Part shown: positions 10,286 to 21,399 of the stretch, piece after piece
How positions within the stretch are numbered: position 1 is the first letter of the stretch
How the letters are laid out: the number at the start of each line of letters is the position of its first letter
Assembly: GCA_032716605.1 (NCBI GenBank)
Contig: CM064495.1
Span: forward strand, 21,257,676-21,321,675
Length of the DNA: 64,000 nt
Origin: Paralithodes platypus
Taxonomy: Eukaryota; Arthropoda; Malacostraca; Decapoda; Lithodidae
Reading direction: 5' to 3'
The notes under the pieces: model-generated
The model's input: only the letters and a program-made list of their open reading frames with translations
Database searches by the model: none
What the model was told of the DNA's origin: nothing
Position numbers and translations under genes: made by a program

Positions 10286-11530
10286 AAAACTAGCATGGGA
10301 GAAGGGAAGTGTGTCTGACGACTAGAAGACAGGCACAATAGTCCCCCTGTATAAGGGTAAAGGGGAGACACGAGTTTGAGGTAATCACCGGGGGATATGT
10401 CCTCTAAGTATGCTGCCTTCATGTACATGGAGAAGGCCTATAACAGAGTTGATAAAGAATGTCTGTGGAAAGTACTGAGAATATACAGAGTAGCTGACAA
10501 GTTGCTGAAAGCGGTGAAGAGCATGTATGAGGGTACAAAGGCGGCAGAATTTGTGGGGAATGATCAAAGCGAGTTCTTTGATCTGAATTTTGGGTTAAAG
10601 CAAGGATGTGTGATGTCCCCATGGTTATTCAATATATATATATTATATATATTTAGATGGAGTCATGAAAGAAATACTAAGAAGAGCAGTGGATGTTGGT
10701 GTACCGCTGATAAGGGAATTAATTAATTGAGAGTTGCCTGTACTGCTGTTTGCTGATGATAAAGTTTTGATGAGCGATAGTAAATGGGAGTTGCAGGGTC
10801 CAATATGTTTGGAACAGTGTGTGAGAAACAGAATTTGAAGGTAAATGCGGGGAAGAATAAGGTTATGGTCTTTGAAAGGGGTGCAGTCACAGAGTGTGAG
10901 GTAAGGTTGAACGGTCAGGTTACATAGAGTGTCAGCTCGTGTAAGTATTTGGGCAGTGTGTTGAGTAAAGATGGGAGTATGGAGGAAGAAGTGCGGGAGA
11001 GGGTGCAACAGGGGAAGAGGGTTAGTAGGAATGCTGAAAGCAGTAACAGGGTGGTCAGCATGGAAGTAATGAAGTGCTTGCATGATAGTGTGGTAATCCT
11101 GACATTGACGTATGGGAGTAAAGCATGGATGTTGTTGGAGAAACACAAACCAAGAGTGAGAGGTGTAGAAATGAGTTACTTGAAAAGCACGTGTGGAGTT
11201 ACAAGGAGGGATAGACAGACGAACGAGGTAGTATGAGAGTGGTGTGGTGTGGATGTAGACATGCTGGAAGGGTGAAAAGGAACACCTTGAGATGGTTTGG
11301 CCATGTGGAACGTATGGGAAGCGAGAGAATGACTAAGAGAGTGTACGAGAGTTAAGTGGAAAGACAGATAGGGAGAGGCAGACTGAGAGAGAGGTGGAAG
11401 GATGGAGTTAAGAAATATGTGCGTGAAAGCAATGTTGGATGGGAGGAGGGGCATCGACTGACTGGGGTTCAGAGGTGCATGGGGGCGATTCATTCGTGGC
11501 CACCCGTTCGGGGATTATGGCATCTGGCAA
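10286..11530 (+). pseudogene. RTE-like LINE reverse transcriptase, C-terminal half
   Basis: It begins with IVPLYKGKGDT. An internal deletion then joins to YAAFMYMEKAYNRVD (A-block aspartate), GLKQGCVMSPWLFNIYI, a degraded FADDKVLM catalytic box near 10750, NLKVNAGKNKVMVFERG, YLGSVLSKDGSMEEEV, and the late SMEVMKCLHDSVV...LTYGSKAW region. The 3' end runs through GHPFGDYG at about 11515 into a (TA)n tract. Several stops and frame changes are present. The minus-strand copy at 30328-31850 shows the same motifs. Confidence 0.7.
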
Positions 11531-11537
11531 TATATAC

Positions 11538-11598
<61 letters not shown>

Positions 11599-11640
11599 CG
11601 GTACATATATACAGTATATATACATATATATATATATATA
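11531..11640. repeat. (TA)n microsatellite
   Basis: TA-rich tract at the 3' end of the LINE, with short CG-containing interruptions. Short open frames here are low-complexity artefacts. Confidence 0.9.
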
Positions 11641-11946
11641 GCTGACAGGGCTAAGATTCGAACCATACAGGCAGGAGGTTCAGTCACCTACACCACCACG
11701 AGAGTTAAAAGAAGGAATTTGATACTTCTATCTGTATTCCTTCCCAACTCGACTCTGATGGGGGGACAGACTGTCTTTTAATCGAAATCCGGCTGCCCTA
11801 AGCATGACAAGTTGTTTATTGGATGACAAATATAGCTGACAGGGAATACAGATAGAAGTATCAAATTCCTTCTTTTAAATCTCGTGATGGTGTAGGTGAC
11901 TGTACCTCCTGCCTATATGGTTCGAATCTTAGCCCTGTCAGCTATA
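11636..11946. repeat. Inverted repeat with tRNA-like heads
   Basis: The arm at 11636-11741 is repeated, inverted and nearly identical, at 11843-11946, with about 100 bp between. The right arm on the plus strand contains GGTGTAGGTGACTG and then GGTTCGAATCTTAGCC, close to the A and B boxes of a Pol III internal promoter, so each arm resembles a tRNA-derived SINE head. The right copy is also flanked by short inverted GTTTATTGGATG segments. (TA)n tracts lie on both outer sides. Confidence 0.75.
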
Positions 11947-11965
11947 TTTGGCATCCAATAAACAC

Positions 11966-11998
11966 ACATATACAGTATATATATATATATATATATAT
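11966..11998. repeat. (TA)n microsatellite
   Basis: TA tract on the right side of the inverted repeat. Confidence 0.85.
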
Positions 11999-11999
11999 A

Positions 12000-13262
12000 G
12001 TCGCGGACTTGGGTATGCATTTTGTTTTTGTTATTCTTAATATGAAAACTGAACATATACTATATTTTTATTATAATTGGGGTGAAAAAATTTAATGCTC
12101 TGACCAATCATTGACGAAGTTGGTAACAGACACAGGGGAAGGATTTGATGGATTTTGGGGTGGGACTGCAAGACACAGAGTTGCAAACCTCTCAATTAAG
12201 CCCCACTGTACCAGAGGCTATTACCATAAGTGTACTCTCCAGTACCAGGCAATGTGGCCAAAATGACTTCAAAGTCGAGAGAAAACACCCTTCCACTTCA
12301 AAAGATGGAGGAATACTGACCCCCCCTAGCCTGTGGGAGCTTGGATATAAGCTGAGAAATGTTGCCAACGTCATAGAGCAGTGCGTACAAGTAGTGGTAC
12401 CTGGTACCGCTCGATACGGGCAGTTACAAGGACCGCATATTATGGACGAAAGTTGTCCGTCGCTGGTACTGACGAGTGACTTTTTTACTGTCTCTTCAAC
12501 GTACGTCGCTGGGACAGCAGGAGTTTATCAGCACCCAGTAATTACCCTGAGAGATAGCCTGTCTCAGCCACGCACACACTGATTGGTCACTTTCAAATCC
12601 TTTATCCTACACCTCTTCAAACTACACATATCTCAAAAATAATATTCTATTGCCTACCCACAAGACCCCTGTCACAGAAAATATCTAGAAAATAGCAATA
12701 TATATTTGCTGGGATATTATTTAGGCGAAGAGAAATCCAAAATATATAAAGGAGATCAAAGAACCTGAACGGGCGAAGAACTTACTTGCTGCCCGGCTCC
12801 ACCAATCAGCACTCTCACTGAAGTAACGCCCGATTATGCAAAGGCTGGGAGGAGGAAGGAAGCTTCATTACGATACACGACATCCACCGGGTCACAGCTT
12901 ACCCAAAGGCATCTGCAACTTTGCTCCCCTTGCCGCATTCCTCTACAAAGATTAGATGGCAGCCCGAGAATAACCCGAATGGCAGACAGAATGGCAAAAA
13001 TACCTGTATCACCATTTGCCCAGATCCACTTACAGTATCCAAGAGCCTGTGCACACATCACCTGCATTTACCAAGTATCCCAGAAGCTGCAGGGAGTGAC
13101 CGGGAGTGAGGCAGAAGAACGAGAACTTAGCATTTGCTGGTTGCCAGACGTGATCAAGTAAGGAGGAGAAAAGAGAGGCTCAAGAGACTGCTGTTGTCCA
13201 ATGTTGGGTCATCTAAACTGGAGCAATATTATCTAATGATAATGTAAGACAGGTGGGAGAGA
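12000..13262. other. Unassigned stretch
   Basis: The longest open frame is 145 codons at 12145-12582. Its translation shows no domain, signal peptide or motif I recognise and it has no supporting context. I do not call a gene here. Confidence 0.4.
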
Positions 13263-13265
13263 GGT

Positions 13266-13328
13266 ATACTGACCAGGATTCGAACCCACTCACTCCAAGT
13301 ATATTTGGGAGAGTACTCGGCCATGAGC
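13266..13328 (-). repeat. tRNA-Leu/Ser-like sequence (SINE head or pseudogene)
   Basis: On the minus strand it has TGGCCGAGTACTC (A-box-like, of the Leu/Ser type) and GGGTTCGAATCC (B box), 45 bp apart in total. I could not fold a complete acceptor stem, so a SINE or tRNA pseudogene is more likely than a functional tRNA. Confidence 0.5.
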
Positions 13329-13580
13329 GGATAAAAGGAAAGCAACCTTAGTTTTTATTTAAAGAACCAGGTTATAGTCTCGTGGAGGACTATGCCCTCG
13401 AACACGTGGTGAGCTTTTCAGACTTCAACCATGAATATTATATTAATCAGGTCAGTTTGTTGACTATTAATCAATAGATTTATTAGGGAACTTAAGACTT
13501 TCAGCCTCATTATATTATATATTTGTATATAATAATATATTCATCAAAGTAGTTACAGTATACTGTATGCTTATATATTT

Positions 13581-13581
<1 letters not shown>

Positions 13582-13644
<63 letters not shown>
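13582..13644. repeat. (TA)n microsatellite
   Basis: About 30 uninterrupted TA units. Frames crossing it are artefacts. Confidence 0.95.
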
Positions 13645-13646
<2 letters not shown>

Positions 13647-14204
13647 GTATATAAAGCAATTTCACATTTACATACAAAATCGTACGAGACATAAACGGAC
13701 ATAAAAACTAGACGAAGGCAGAAAAAGGCAAAGGAGAACATGAAAATATGAGACATAGTGTGTGGTGCAGGTAATAGAAGGGTGCTGATGAAGGGGAGAA
13801 GAGCGATACACAAATTAAATGAAGATTGGAAACACGCATAGCAAGCCATGTAGCTTCAATAAAACAATATTATGTATATATATATATATTAATGTGTGCG
13901 TGTGTGAAGAATACTAGAGACAGTACCGCTCGATGTAAGAACAGATATCTTCAGTTTTTGACTGAAGTATATATCGGTAAGACTTACTACATCATCAGGA
14001 TTTCAAACAATATAGAAACAGGTAATATAACAAACATACTACAGAGCAATGTCAAGCATTTTCAGAGAATCGAGAAATTGGAAATTATTTGTTTGTGAAA
14101 ATTGTGGTGCTCAAAAAAAAAAAAATCTAATAAACTACAATCATTGTGATGGAGAAAGGAGTCCATAAACGAGACAGAGGACAGTTTTATCTATCTATTT
14201 TTTG

Positions 14205-14345
14205 CCAGACGTATTATCCGAAGGGGTGGCCATGAATGAATTACTCCCATGCACTTCTACCCTCTGTCATCCGATGCCTCTCTTCCCATCCAACACCGCT
14301 CTTGCTCATATACCTATAAACTCCATCCTTCCACCTCACTCCCAT
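14205..14345 (-). mobile_element. 3' end fragment of the RTE-like LINE
   Basis: Inverse of the 3' end at 11410-11530: it shares the CCGAAGGGGTGGCCATGAAT segment and the CATCCTTCCACCTCAC segment also seen at 30340-30440. 5'-truncated and non-coding. Confidence 0.6.
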
Positions 14346-14557
14346 TTAACCAGGAAACCAGCTGATCTCTTGTTAACTACAAGCGAAAGCTAACATTAGC
14401 AACTTTAATATAGATTCGGTTATGCAGAGCTTTATGTCAGTGTTACATCATGTTAAGATTGAGAAAGAAATATATTTTTTGGATGGCAATTTCGGCTTTA
14501 ACTCAATTTATTGCGGGGGTCTTGTTTATATCACTGTAGCGCCAGGCGGGCATATTT

Positions 14558-14626
14558 GCCGAAAATTACCTTCATGCCATTGCTCTTTTTCATGCATAAG
14601 CAAGAGCCAGAGCATAATTTTTATTT
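14558..14626 (-). repeat. Fragment of the MITE-3-like family
   Basis: The inverse of this segment matches 32940-33011, including TTATGCTCTGGCT and GCTTATGCATGAAAA. The same TATGCATGAAAATGAGCA core appears in the MITE at 49079-49559. Confidence 0.55.
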
Positions 14627-15790
14627 TCTATGTGGATGAGGGAGACAAAAGGCGAAACTGCCTGCAACGAGTGCCTCTCCCAGAGTTCAAAAGTGACAGG
14701 GCCAAAATCAATGAACAGTCGAGCCAAAATGCCTGAACACACAGAGTTTGAAGCAATTTAAGTCATAGGATGAGGGAAAGATGGATTCAGGGAGGGAGTT
14801 CCAGAGCTCAGCAGTTGAATAGAAGAAAGATGAGAGTATGGTTTCACTCTTGAGTTGGAGAGTTGCACAGAGTAGGGGCGGGATTGTGTTGCAAGACGGG
14901 TCCTACATAGAGGAGGTGGTATAAACTGAGAGAGCTCTGAGGAACACTGATTATTGTAGTAGCGATAGAATAGCGAGAGATGCAACTTTGCGGCGAAGAG
15001 AGAGAGATTGCAGAGAGTCGGTGAGTGGACATGAGTTAATGATACGAAAGGCTTATCTCTCTACTTTGTCTAGAAGTGCTGTGTGAGAGGATCCTCCCCA
15101 CACATGTGAACAATACTCAATACAAGGACGCACAATGTCTCTGTACAGAGCAAGAAGCTGTGTAGGGGTAAAGAACCCCTTGAGACGGTTGAGCACTCCC
15201 AGCTTTTGGGAGGCCGCCTAAGCAAGACTGATAATATGGTCCTTCCAAAAGAGAGCAGAAGAGAAAGAGACACCGAGAATACTGAGAGAAGATACAAAGG
15301 GTTGATTATTGTATTGTTGAAGTATAAGGATAGATAGATGGAGAAATTGGGTTTTGGAAGTAATAAAGGCCACAAGGTTTTCTGTGCCCCAATTGGAAAT
15401 GGTTAGTTAGATCAAAAGATACGTGTTCTATGGCTTCATTACATTTGTCTTACATTTGTTTTCTGGGGCGTTCTGGAAAACTAATTAAATAGTGTAAGGT
15501 GGAGTCATCTGCATATGGTATAGTTGAGAAGATAATTTATGAAAATTAAAAAGAGAATTGGAGAGAGAACAGAGCCCTGAGGAACACCGGAATTGATAGG
15601 ATGAGGAAGTGAACGATGGCCATCCACAAGCACAGCTATGGAACGGCCGGAAAGGAAATTAGTGACAAAGTCACAGATGGAGGGATAAAAACAGAAAGAG
15701 GGTAGTTTGGAAATTAGAGATTTGTGCCAGACTCTATCGAAGGCCTTCGATATGTCTAGCGCAATAGTCTTCTTCACATTCACCTTAGTT
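14627..15790 (-). pseudogene. LINE J: RT palm to 3' end, 5'-truncated
   Basis: Read on the minus strand: ALDISKAFDRVWH (first RT aspartate), SGVPQGSVLSPILF, then YADDSTLHY near 15490-15510, then the C-terminal region with GFFTPTQLLALYRDIV, ECIEYCSHVWGG-like residues and ELWNSLPESIFPSSY. The last coding block runs into a 3' tail at 14627-14740 that recurs alone at 31495-31612 and 16237-16332. Motifs fit the Jockey/CR1 broad group; the clade is not certain. Several frame changes and stops make it inactive. Endonuclease and ORF1 are missing, as expected for 5'-truncated insertion. Confidence 0.7.
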
Positions 15791-16009
15791 CATATGCATT
15801 TATAGGTTTGATATCAAAAGTGTTGGTAGGTATTTAAAGTGAAAGTTGAAGAAACGTTTTCTCAGTTTTCGTGGAGCGTAGTGCGTACTGTACGAAACAC
15901 TATTATGAATATTATTTGTGTAGTGGTAATTTTAGGTAAACTCACACACCAATTTAAACTCATATGTGTGCATGCTAATAATAATACACACGCTCACTCG
16001 ACCAAGGTG

Positions 16010-16011
<2 letters not shown>

Positions 16012-16102
<91 letters not shown>
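16012..16102. repeat. (CT)n microsatellite
   Basis: About 45 CT units without interruption. Confidence 0.95.
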
Positions 16103-16106
<4 letters not shown>

Positions 16107-16108
16107 GA

Positions 16109-16232
16109 AGAGCTACCAAGTTGATTCCTACTCTCAGAAGCAAGTCTTATGAGGAGAACTTGCAGGCACTCAACCTGTTCTTACTTATGAGGCGGCGACT
16201 AAAAGGAAAATTAATAGAATCATATAAAAACA
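16109..16232 (+). pseudogene. CR1-like LINE C-terminal fragment
   Basis: Translation gives TKLIPTLRSKSYEENLQALN followed by RRRLKGKLIESYK, the conserved post-RT block that the LINE at 29202-29930 also carries. About 40 codons only, adjoining a (CT)n tract. Confidence 0.6.
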
Positions 16233-16236
16233 TGTA

Positions 16237-16332
16237 TTTTCTATATGAATGAAGGAGGCAAAAGGCAAATCTGCCTGTAACAAGTGTACCCAAAGGTTGA
16301 AAGATTGATAGAGTCAAAATCATGGTACGTTA
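16237..16332 (-). mobile_element. LINE J 3' tail copy
   Basis: Matches the 3' tail of LINE J (14627-14740): the GGAGGCAAAAGGC and CTGCCTGTAACAAGTG segments are shared. A 5'-truncated insertion of under 100 bp. Confidence 0.5.
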
Positions 16333-16669
16333 GAGGTAATGTGGGTGTGTTGGAAAGAAGTGTGGTGTGCTTGTTAAGTGTAGTGGCATTAATAGGAGGA
16401 GGAGGAGGTGTTGGTGAGACTTAGATGAATTAATCTCTGTGTTGGTGAGGCAGAAATAGAATCAGTGGGGGAAACCAGACAGATGAAACAGGAGTTCCAG
16501 CAAATCCTTATTGTATGCCTATATGTGGTCTTCCCTGGGTACTGCCCTGCTCGATTGGCACCTACAATCCCCCAAGGGAAACGTAATATCCTTTGTCTCC
16601 TTACCGGAGGAAATAGTCTCTAGCTAAGGGACCACTTCGTATGAATTCTCGGTTCGAAAATCATGGTGC

Positions 16670-17130
16670 AGTCTTTTATATTGTCCTTTCTTCTAAGTGA
16701 TTTACTACTTTGTATCTGATGATTGTTTCAAGCAATTTACATATGATTGATGTCATGGTAATCGGACCATAGTTACAGGGTAGTGATTTGTTTCATATTT
16801 TAAATACTGTATATAAGCTACCGTACATTTGCCAATTCCATTTGTTTGGTATAATCCGACATTGTATTATTTTGTTGAAGAGTTGAATCCATAGTTTTGA
16901 TATCAAGTCTTGTAGTTATTTCAAAACTCTAAAAATTTGTCGGGTCCAGGGGATTTATTAGATTTAAGTTTGTTTATACTGTTTAGTAAATCACTTTCCA
17001 AAACTATGATGCTAATCAGAAGTCATTGTTTATTGGAGCTGGTGTGGCAGTTGGAATCGCATTGATATTTTCTGTAAAAACTGAATACAAAAAGTAATTA
17101 AGAATATTACTCATCTTGACTTCGTCATCA
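16670..17130 (-). pseudogene. LINE RT N-terminal fragment
   Basis: On the minus strand: DLLNSINKLKSNKSPGPDKF (RT block 0/1) at about 16930-17000, then ITMTSIICKLLETIIRYKVV (RT block 2) near 16690-16760. Spacing and order fit a CR1/Jockey-type reverse transcriptase. Stops interrupt it and no catalytic box is present in this piece. Confidence 0.6.
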
Positions 17131-17495
17131 ACAAGAACTTCTCTTTCATTAGTTAGTGTTCCAATTTAGGAGGTAATTACCTTCTTGCTTCTGATAACTC
17201 TATACTGTATATACTGTATGTAACTCTTTCTCTCTCTGTATCTATCAATATATTTCTTTCGTGCCTTTTCCTTCCGTCATGTTCTCCATTCCCCCCATCT
17301 CTCTCTCTGTCTCTCTCTCTCTCATCAAAGTGAGTGGTGCGGTAGAACAAATACTAGAGGGAACAAAAGAAAACGGACAGAAGCTGTGAACTGAGCTGGC
17401 AGCGTTTAACACTTTCATAGCGTCCCATTAGTTTGGTGATGTTAAGGCGTTTTAGTCCATTACTTTGGCAATGGTAAGATGGTGCACCCCATTAA

Positions 17496-18066
17496 CCCGG
17501 TAAGCGCGAGCTGTATGTAGTGAACACCCTACCACCAGGCGACGATGTTAGGCTTCATTCCCGCCTAAAATCGCCATTTTACGAAAAATATCGTTATTAC
17601 TTATTCATATGCGCCTATTTTACATTTAATATGAAGATATTAACATGTAACAGTAATAAAACAAGTGGGGCATTTGAGGGTTGAAAATAGCGAATTATTG
17701 CCGACCGTTCATTCATGAGGTGAGAGACACGCGAGGCCGACACCCTCCTCTCTCAAAGCCTCTCTTTTCTTTCTACACGGAGCACCGCACCTTGGAACCT
17801 GTTTTGAGATATTGACGCGGTAAATACACCGATAAACGGGAATAATAGGAAAAATAGGTGATAATTGAAGGGGGGAAGGAGGGGGCTTTGACACATGGGG
17901 AGCAGTGATAGGAGGTATGGAGGGGAATTATCTCACTTAATCAATAATTCCCTTGTTTTAAGAGCTACTGGGGCCTTTTCAAATGCTTTTTTTAGGCCAA
18001 ACCTCTTGAGAGGATCGTCGCCTTTGCCCATCAAAACCTCCTAAGAGTGTTCTCGCCGTTCCCGGG
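17496..18066. mobile_element. TTAA MITE, family 2, copy a
   Basis: TTAA at 17492-17495 and 18067-18070. Left end CCCGGTAAGCGCGAG; right end in reverse CCCGGGAACGGCGAG. The interior shares the TTTACATTTAATATGAAGAT and ATAAAACAAGTGGG segments with the copy at 18435-19719 and, inverted, with 41843-42465. Non-coding. Confidence 0.7.
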
Positions 18067-18079
18067 TTAACCAGTACAT

Positions 18080-18150
18080 TCCCAGCGACGGTTATAGCCG
18101 TCGGTAGATAATTAACTCCCCAGCTACGGTTATAGCCGTCAGTAATGTAT
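18080..18150. repeat. Two tandem units with GACGGTTATAGCCGTC
   Basis: The near-palindrome GACGGTTATAGCCGTC at about 18091 is repeated as TACGGTTATAGCCGTC at about 18126, each preceded by a CCCAGC motif. Directly downstream of the MITE; function unknown. Confidence 0.6.
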
Positions 18151-18181
18151 TTGTCTTGTAACTGCCTGTAGCCTACAAGGC

Positions 18182-18183
<2 letters not shown>

Positions 18184-18227
<44 letters not shown>
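18184..18227. repeat. 44-base T run
   Basis: Uninterrupted T run followed by a short A-rich tract. It is not joined to a recognisable LINE or SINE, so it may be an orphan poly(A) tail on the minus strand or an error-prone homopolymer. Confidence 0.9.
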
Positions 18228-18231
<4 letters not shown>

Positions 18232-18434
18232 TCTGGTAAAAAAAAAAATAAAGGTGATAGATCCACTCTTGCCTCATCTCTTGAGGTGAAAAGGTTGTCT
18301 CTCCTGTCATTTTGGCCACATTGCTTGGGACTGCTGGGGACTTTTATTACTGTATCCTACGGTACAGTACGGGTTAAGGTATCTATTATTTTCTGAGTTT
18401 GACTGATATGTGGTGGATAACTCGGATGATTTAA

Positions 18435-19719
18435 CCTCTCAGCTGCGCAGCCCCTGTAGTATACACCATACCCCTGTTCGTAGGTATTTAGATGTATTCC
18501 TCACTAAAATCGTTATTTTACCATAAATATAATTAATACTTATCCATATATGCCTATTTTACATTTAATATGAAGATAGTAACATGTTACAACAATAAAA
18601 CAAGTGGGAATATCATTTGTATGGTCAAAATCGCGAATTGTTAGCGAGTGGTTCATTCAACAATTGTGAGCCAGCCAGCCTCACACCTTCCTCTCTCGAA
18701 GCCTAGAGAGTGACTGAGGCCTGTATCTCTCTCTCTCTCTCTTTCCCACGCATAGACACACACATGACCACAGCCTAGGATCGGTTTGGAGATGTTTACA
18801 CGAAAATATACCAACGAATAAGGGAATAACAGGGAAAATAGGTGATAATTGAAGGGGGGGGGGGGGGGAGGAGGGGATGTGGAGGAGTGATATGAGGTAT
18901 GGAGGAAAAAACAAAATTGTTTCAAGTGCTACTGGGGCCTTTTAAAAGTTCTTTTTTTTTTTAGGCCTAGGATCTTAACCCGGTGAGACCCAGCGTCGCA
19001 CGTGTTGCGTCGGCAGTGTTTGATCACCAACTCCCAGCGACGCATCACGTGCGTCCGACATATAAAAAACACTTACGTGGCTCGTAAGGTAGGAAATGGC
19101 GGGAGAATAGGAGGGGGAGGTACCGTAGTGTGTGTGGGAGCCGGGCCAGTAGGTGTGAGCGGGTCGAGACAGCCGCGCGGCTGGTGGTGGTGGGCTTAGT
19201 GGGGATAGTTTACACCCTTAGTTCACCGTTACTTTGAACCTTCATTACTCCGGTCGTATGGGAGCTAGAGGCTTGAGATTTATGTGAGATACTCCTTAGG
19301 ATGTATGCCGTACAATGCCATACTCAGTTTTTACCCTAGTGCTCCCGGGCGGGTGGTAATGCGGGGGAGACGAACTATTGAAACCCCCCCCCCCCGCCCC
19401 CCAAATGACCGAAATGAGTTTTTTTTATTTTTGTCTTCATTTCTCACCATTCTCTTCCATTTTGGCTCAACACATTTTTTTGAGGCTCCCCCCCCCCCCA
19501 TCGGCCCCCCCCCCCCAAAAAAAATGTCCGAGGTAATTTTTTTTTTTTTTTTTTCATTTCTCATCCTTGTCTTCCATTTTAGCAAACAAAAAAGAAGAAG
19601 TGAAAATGGCTTGGGACTGGGGTGAACAAAATATTATAACTAGCCGGGGCTCAACGGGTTAAGAGTCTCCCCGCAGTCACCCGGTAAAACCTCTTAAGAG
19701 TCTCCCCGTAGCTGCCGGG
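18435..19719. mobile_element. TTAA MITE, family 2, copy b, with nested MITE
   Basis: TTAA at 18431-18434 and 19720-19723. Left end CCTCTCAGCTGCGCAGCCCC; right end in reverse CCCGGCAGCTACGGGG. About 600 bp once the nested family-1 element at 18979-19658 is set aside. The interior matches copies a and c, including a long G tract at about 18856-18869 that corresponds to the C tract of copy c. Confidence 0.7.
18979..19658 (-). mobile_element. TTAA MITE, family 1, nested copy (680 bp)
   Basis: TTAA at 18975-18978 and 19659-19662. Left end CCCGGTGAGACCCAGC; right end in reverse CCCGTTGAGCCCCGGC. Orientation and interior match the copy at 43481-43902, for example ACTCCGGTC followed by a GAGATTT-like segment. 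Longer than other copies because of extended C and T homopolymers at about 19382-19550. It lies inside the family-2 element and so inserted later. Confidence 0.65.
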
Positions 19720-19723
19720 TTAA

Positions 19724-20680
19724 CCAGGTAAATTCCCTGTAACAAGGGTACACCCTAGCCCTGTCAATCAAGGAAGTGTACGGCAATAATAACTGCATCA
19801 TCTGCATCATTTAACCATGTTGATACACAGGGGCTAGTACTTATCATCCAGGATACCAAAGTTTACTTCCATGGATAGGACGCCACATAGATTCACTAAC
19901 TCCAGGTTTCTGTTTAGTGTTAAGTGAAAGAATTAAGCATATGGTATAAGGAGAATGCCAAACCGTCTTGTCCTGCTCGGGAATGGAATCTGGGACGATT
20001 TTCGACTGTGAATCTAATGTACCAATGCTTGAATTTGAGGACCCCCCCCCCCCCCCTTCCCCTATGCCTTACTCCACTTTATGATGGTGGCCATACACAA
20101 ACTGCCCTAAGCGAACCTCTCCCTGTGAGATGGACGTGTGCCAATTTATTCTGGGACTTTCAGGATTGACCACACAACTTACGATCCGTCCAACTCAGAA
20201 GCCCTCTCTGTATCTTTTAAGCACTATTGTTCAACAGTGGTGGGTGGCTTCACCCTGAGATAAGCAGTAAGGATTTGTATAATGTATATTCCCCTAGATG
20301 GGCTGCCAAACAAGGCTGACGAGTCACGTCCATCCAGATTTTTGTAAGGTTGTCTCCCCTAGATGGGTTGCTGACTAAGGCTGACAAATCCCATCTACCC
20401 GTTAATATAATAAAACCCCTAAATAATAATTAAACAAAAACACCACAATGAATACATAATCGTGGGATGTGCAAGTGTAAACTGTTTCCAAGTGACGGCA
20501 TCATTATAATTTTTCACTTGACGGAATATTTAATATCTTACTTCCTGATTGTTTGTATACTTAATGGGATAATTATGCAACTACTATGTAAATACATCTT
20601 ATTAATAAGTAATATCCCGTTCTTTAACATTAATATCCAATACAAACCCCAATGTACTTGAATAAACTAATGAGAGCATA
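19724..20680. other. Unassigned stretch with a short direct repeat
   Basis: Contains two copies of a CCCCTAGATGGG...AAGGCTGAC unit (about 20291-20331 and 20358-20397). No protein domain was recognised. Confidence 0.5.
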
Positions 20681-20752
20681 TGGCCCTCCCGGGATTCGAA
20701 CTCGGGTCACCATACCCAGAACATAAGCACCTAAGCCATTACACCACCAACA
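20681..20752 (-). repeat. tRNA-like sequence (SINE head)
   Basis: On the minus strand: GGTGGTGTAATGGCTTAGG (A-box region) and GAGTTCGAATCCCGG (B box), about 35 bp apart. Good Pol III box spacing, but no clear acceptor pairing; likely a SINE head or tRNA-derived pseudogene. Confidence 0.55.
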
Positions 20753-20759
20753 CAGTTAA

Positions 20760-21395
20760 AGGTTGAGTACATGATCACGATTAATATCCATTTTCGAATT
20801 TTGGATATCAATCTAATCATGTACAATGCTATGTTATTATAGTTAACAATATATTACACTTCAAAAGCTTTCTTAAATTGCTCGGAAAATATAATGGGGA
20901 CATTACAATTTACCTATAGCTAATAATAGAATAGACTATAAATGTATGTTTGCTGCTTAAGAAGGAATTTTAGTAGTTGGAAGGGTGGAAGCTGTATCCC
21001 ACAGTTGTATTGAATTTAATGTAATTGTATAATGATAACCAGAATATAATGGTAGATGTGTATATAACCGCATACTTCGATCACTGTTAGGTGTGTGTAT
21101 TTAATTTAGAATTATATAAAGTGAATGAAGTACAAATGTACTGTATGTATGCATGAGTGTGTTTACTCAGGCACATACCCCATAGATGAGGGTGGCCGAC
21201 TCGAGACAGAGCTCGAAAATAAATAAAAAATAAAATAAAATATATATTCACACACAGCTAGATCGCCCAGGAGAACACCCAGAGACCAAGGCCCATTTGG
21301 GGTCCCCAGCTACAAAATCCCAGGTCCTAGACCTCCCAGAGAGGTTCCGGTCTCAGCAGGCAGAAAAGCAGCGGATTGCACCACAATGCCCGCCC
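20760..21395. other. Unassigned AT-rich stretch
   Basis: No long frame, domain or strong repeat was seen. Confidence 0.4.
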
Positions 21396-21399
21396 ACAT

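Larger units (their letters stand above)
6601..11530 (+). mobile_element. RTE-like LINE, decayed and interrupted
   Basis: Endonuclease tail, linker and start of RT lie at 6601-7540. RT palm, thumb and C-terminal region lie at 10286-11530. The two parts form one LINE broken by about 2.7 kb of unrelated sequence. Related minus-strand copies occur at 30328-31850 and 14205-14345. Many stops and frame changes show it is inactive. Confidence 0.65.

Noticed and set aside
12145..12582. 145-codon frame as a host gene
   Set aside because: No domain, no splice context, no similarity I can recognise; length is plausible by chance.
15839..16108. 89-codon frame ending in Ser-Leu repeats
   Set aside because: Most of it is a translation of the (CT)n tract.
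20681..20752. Functional tRNA gene on the minus strand
   Set aside because: The two ends do not pair as an acceptor stem; treated as a SINE head.
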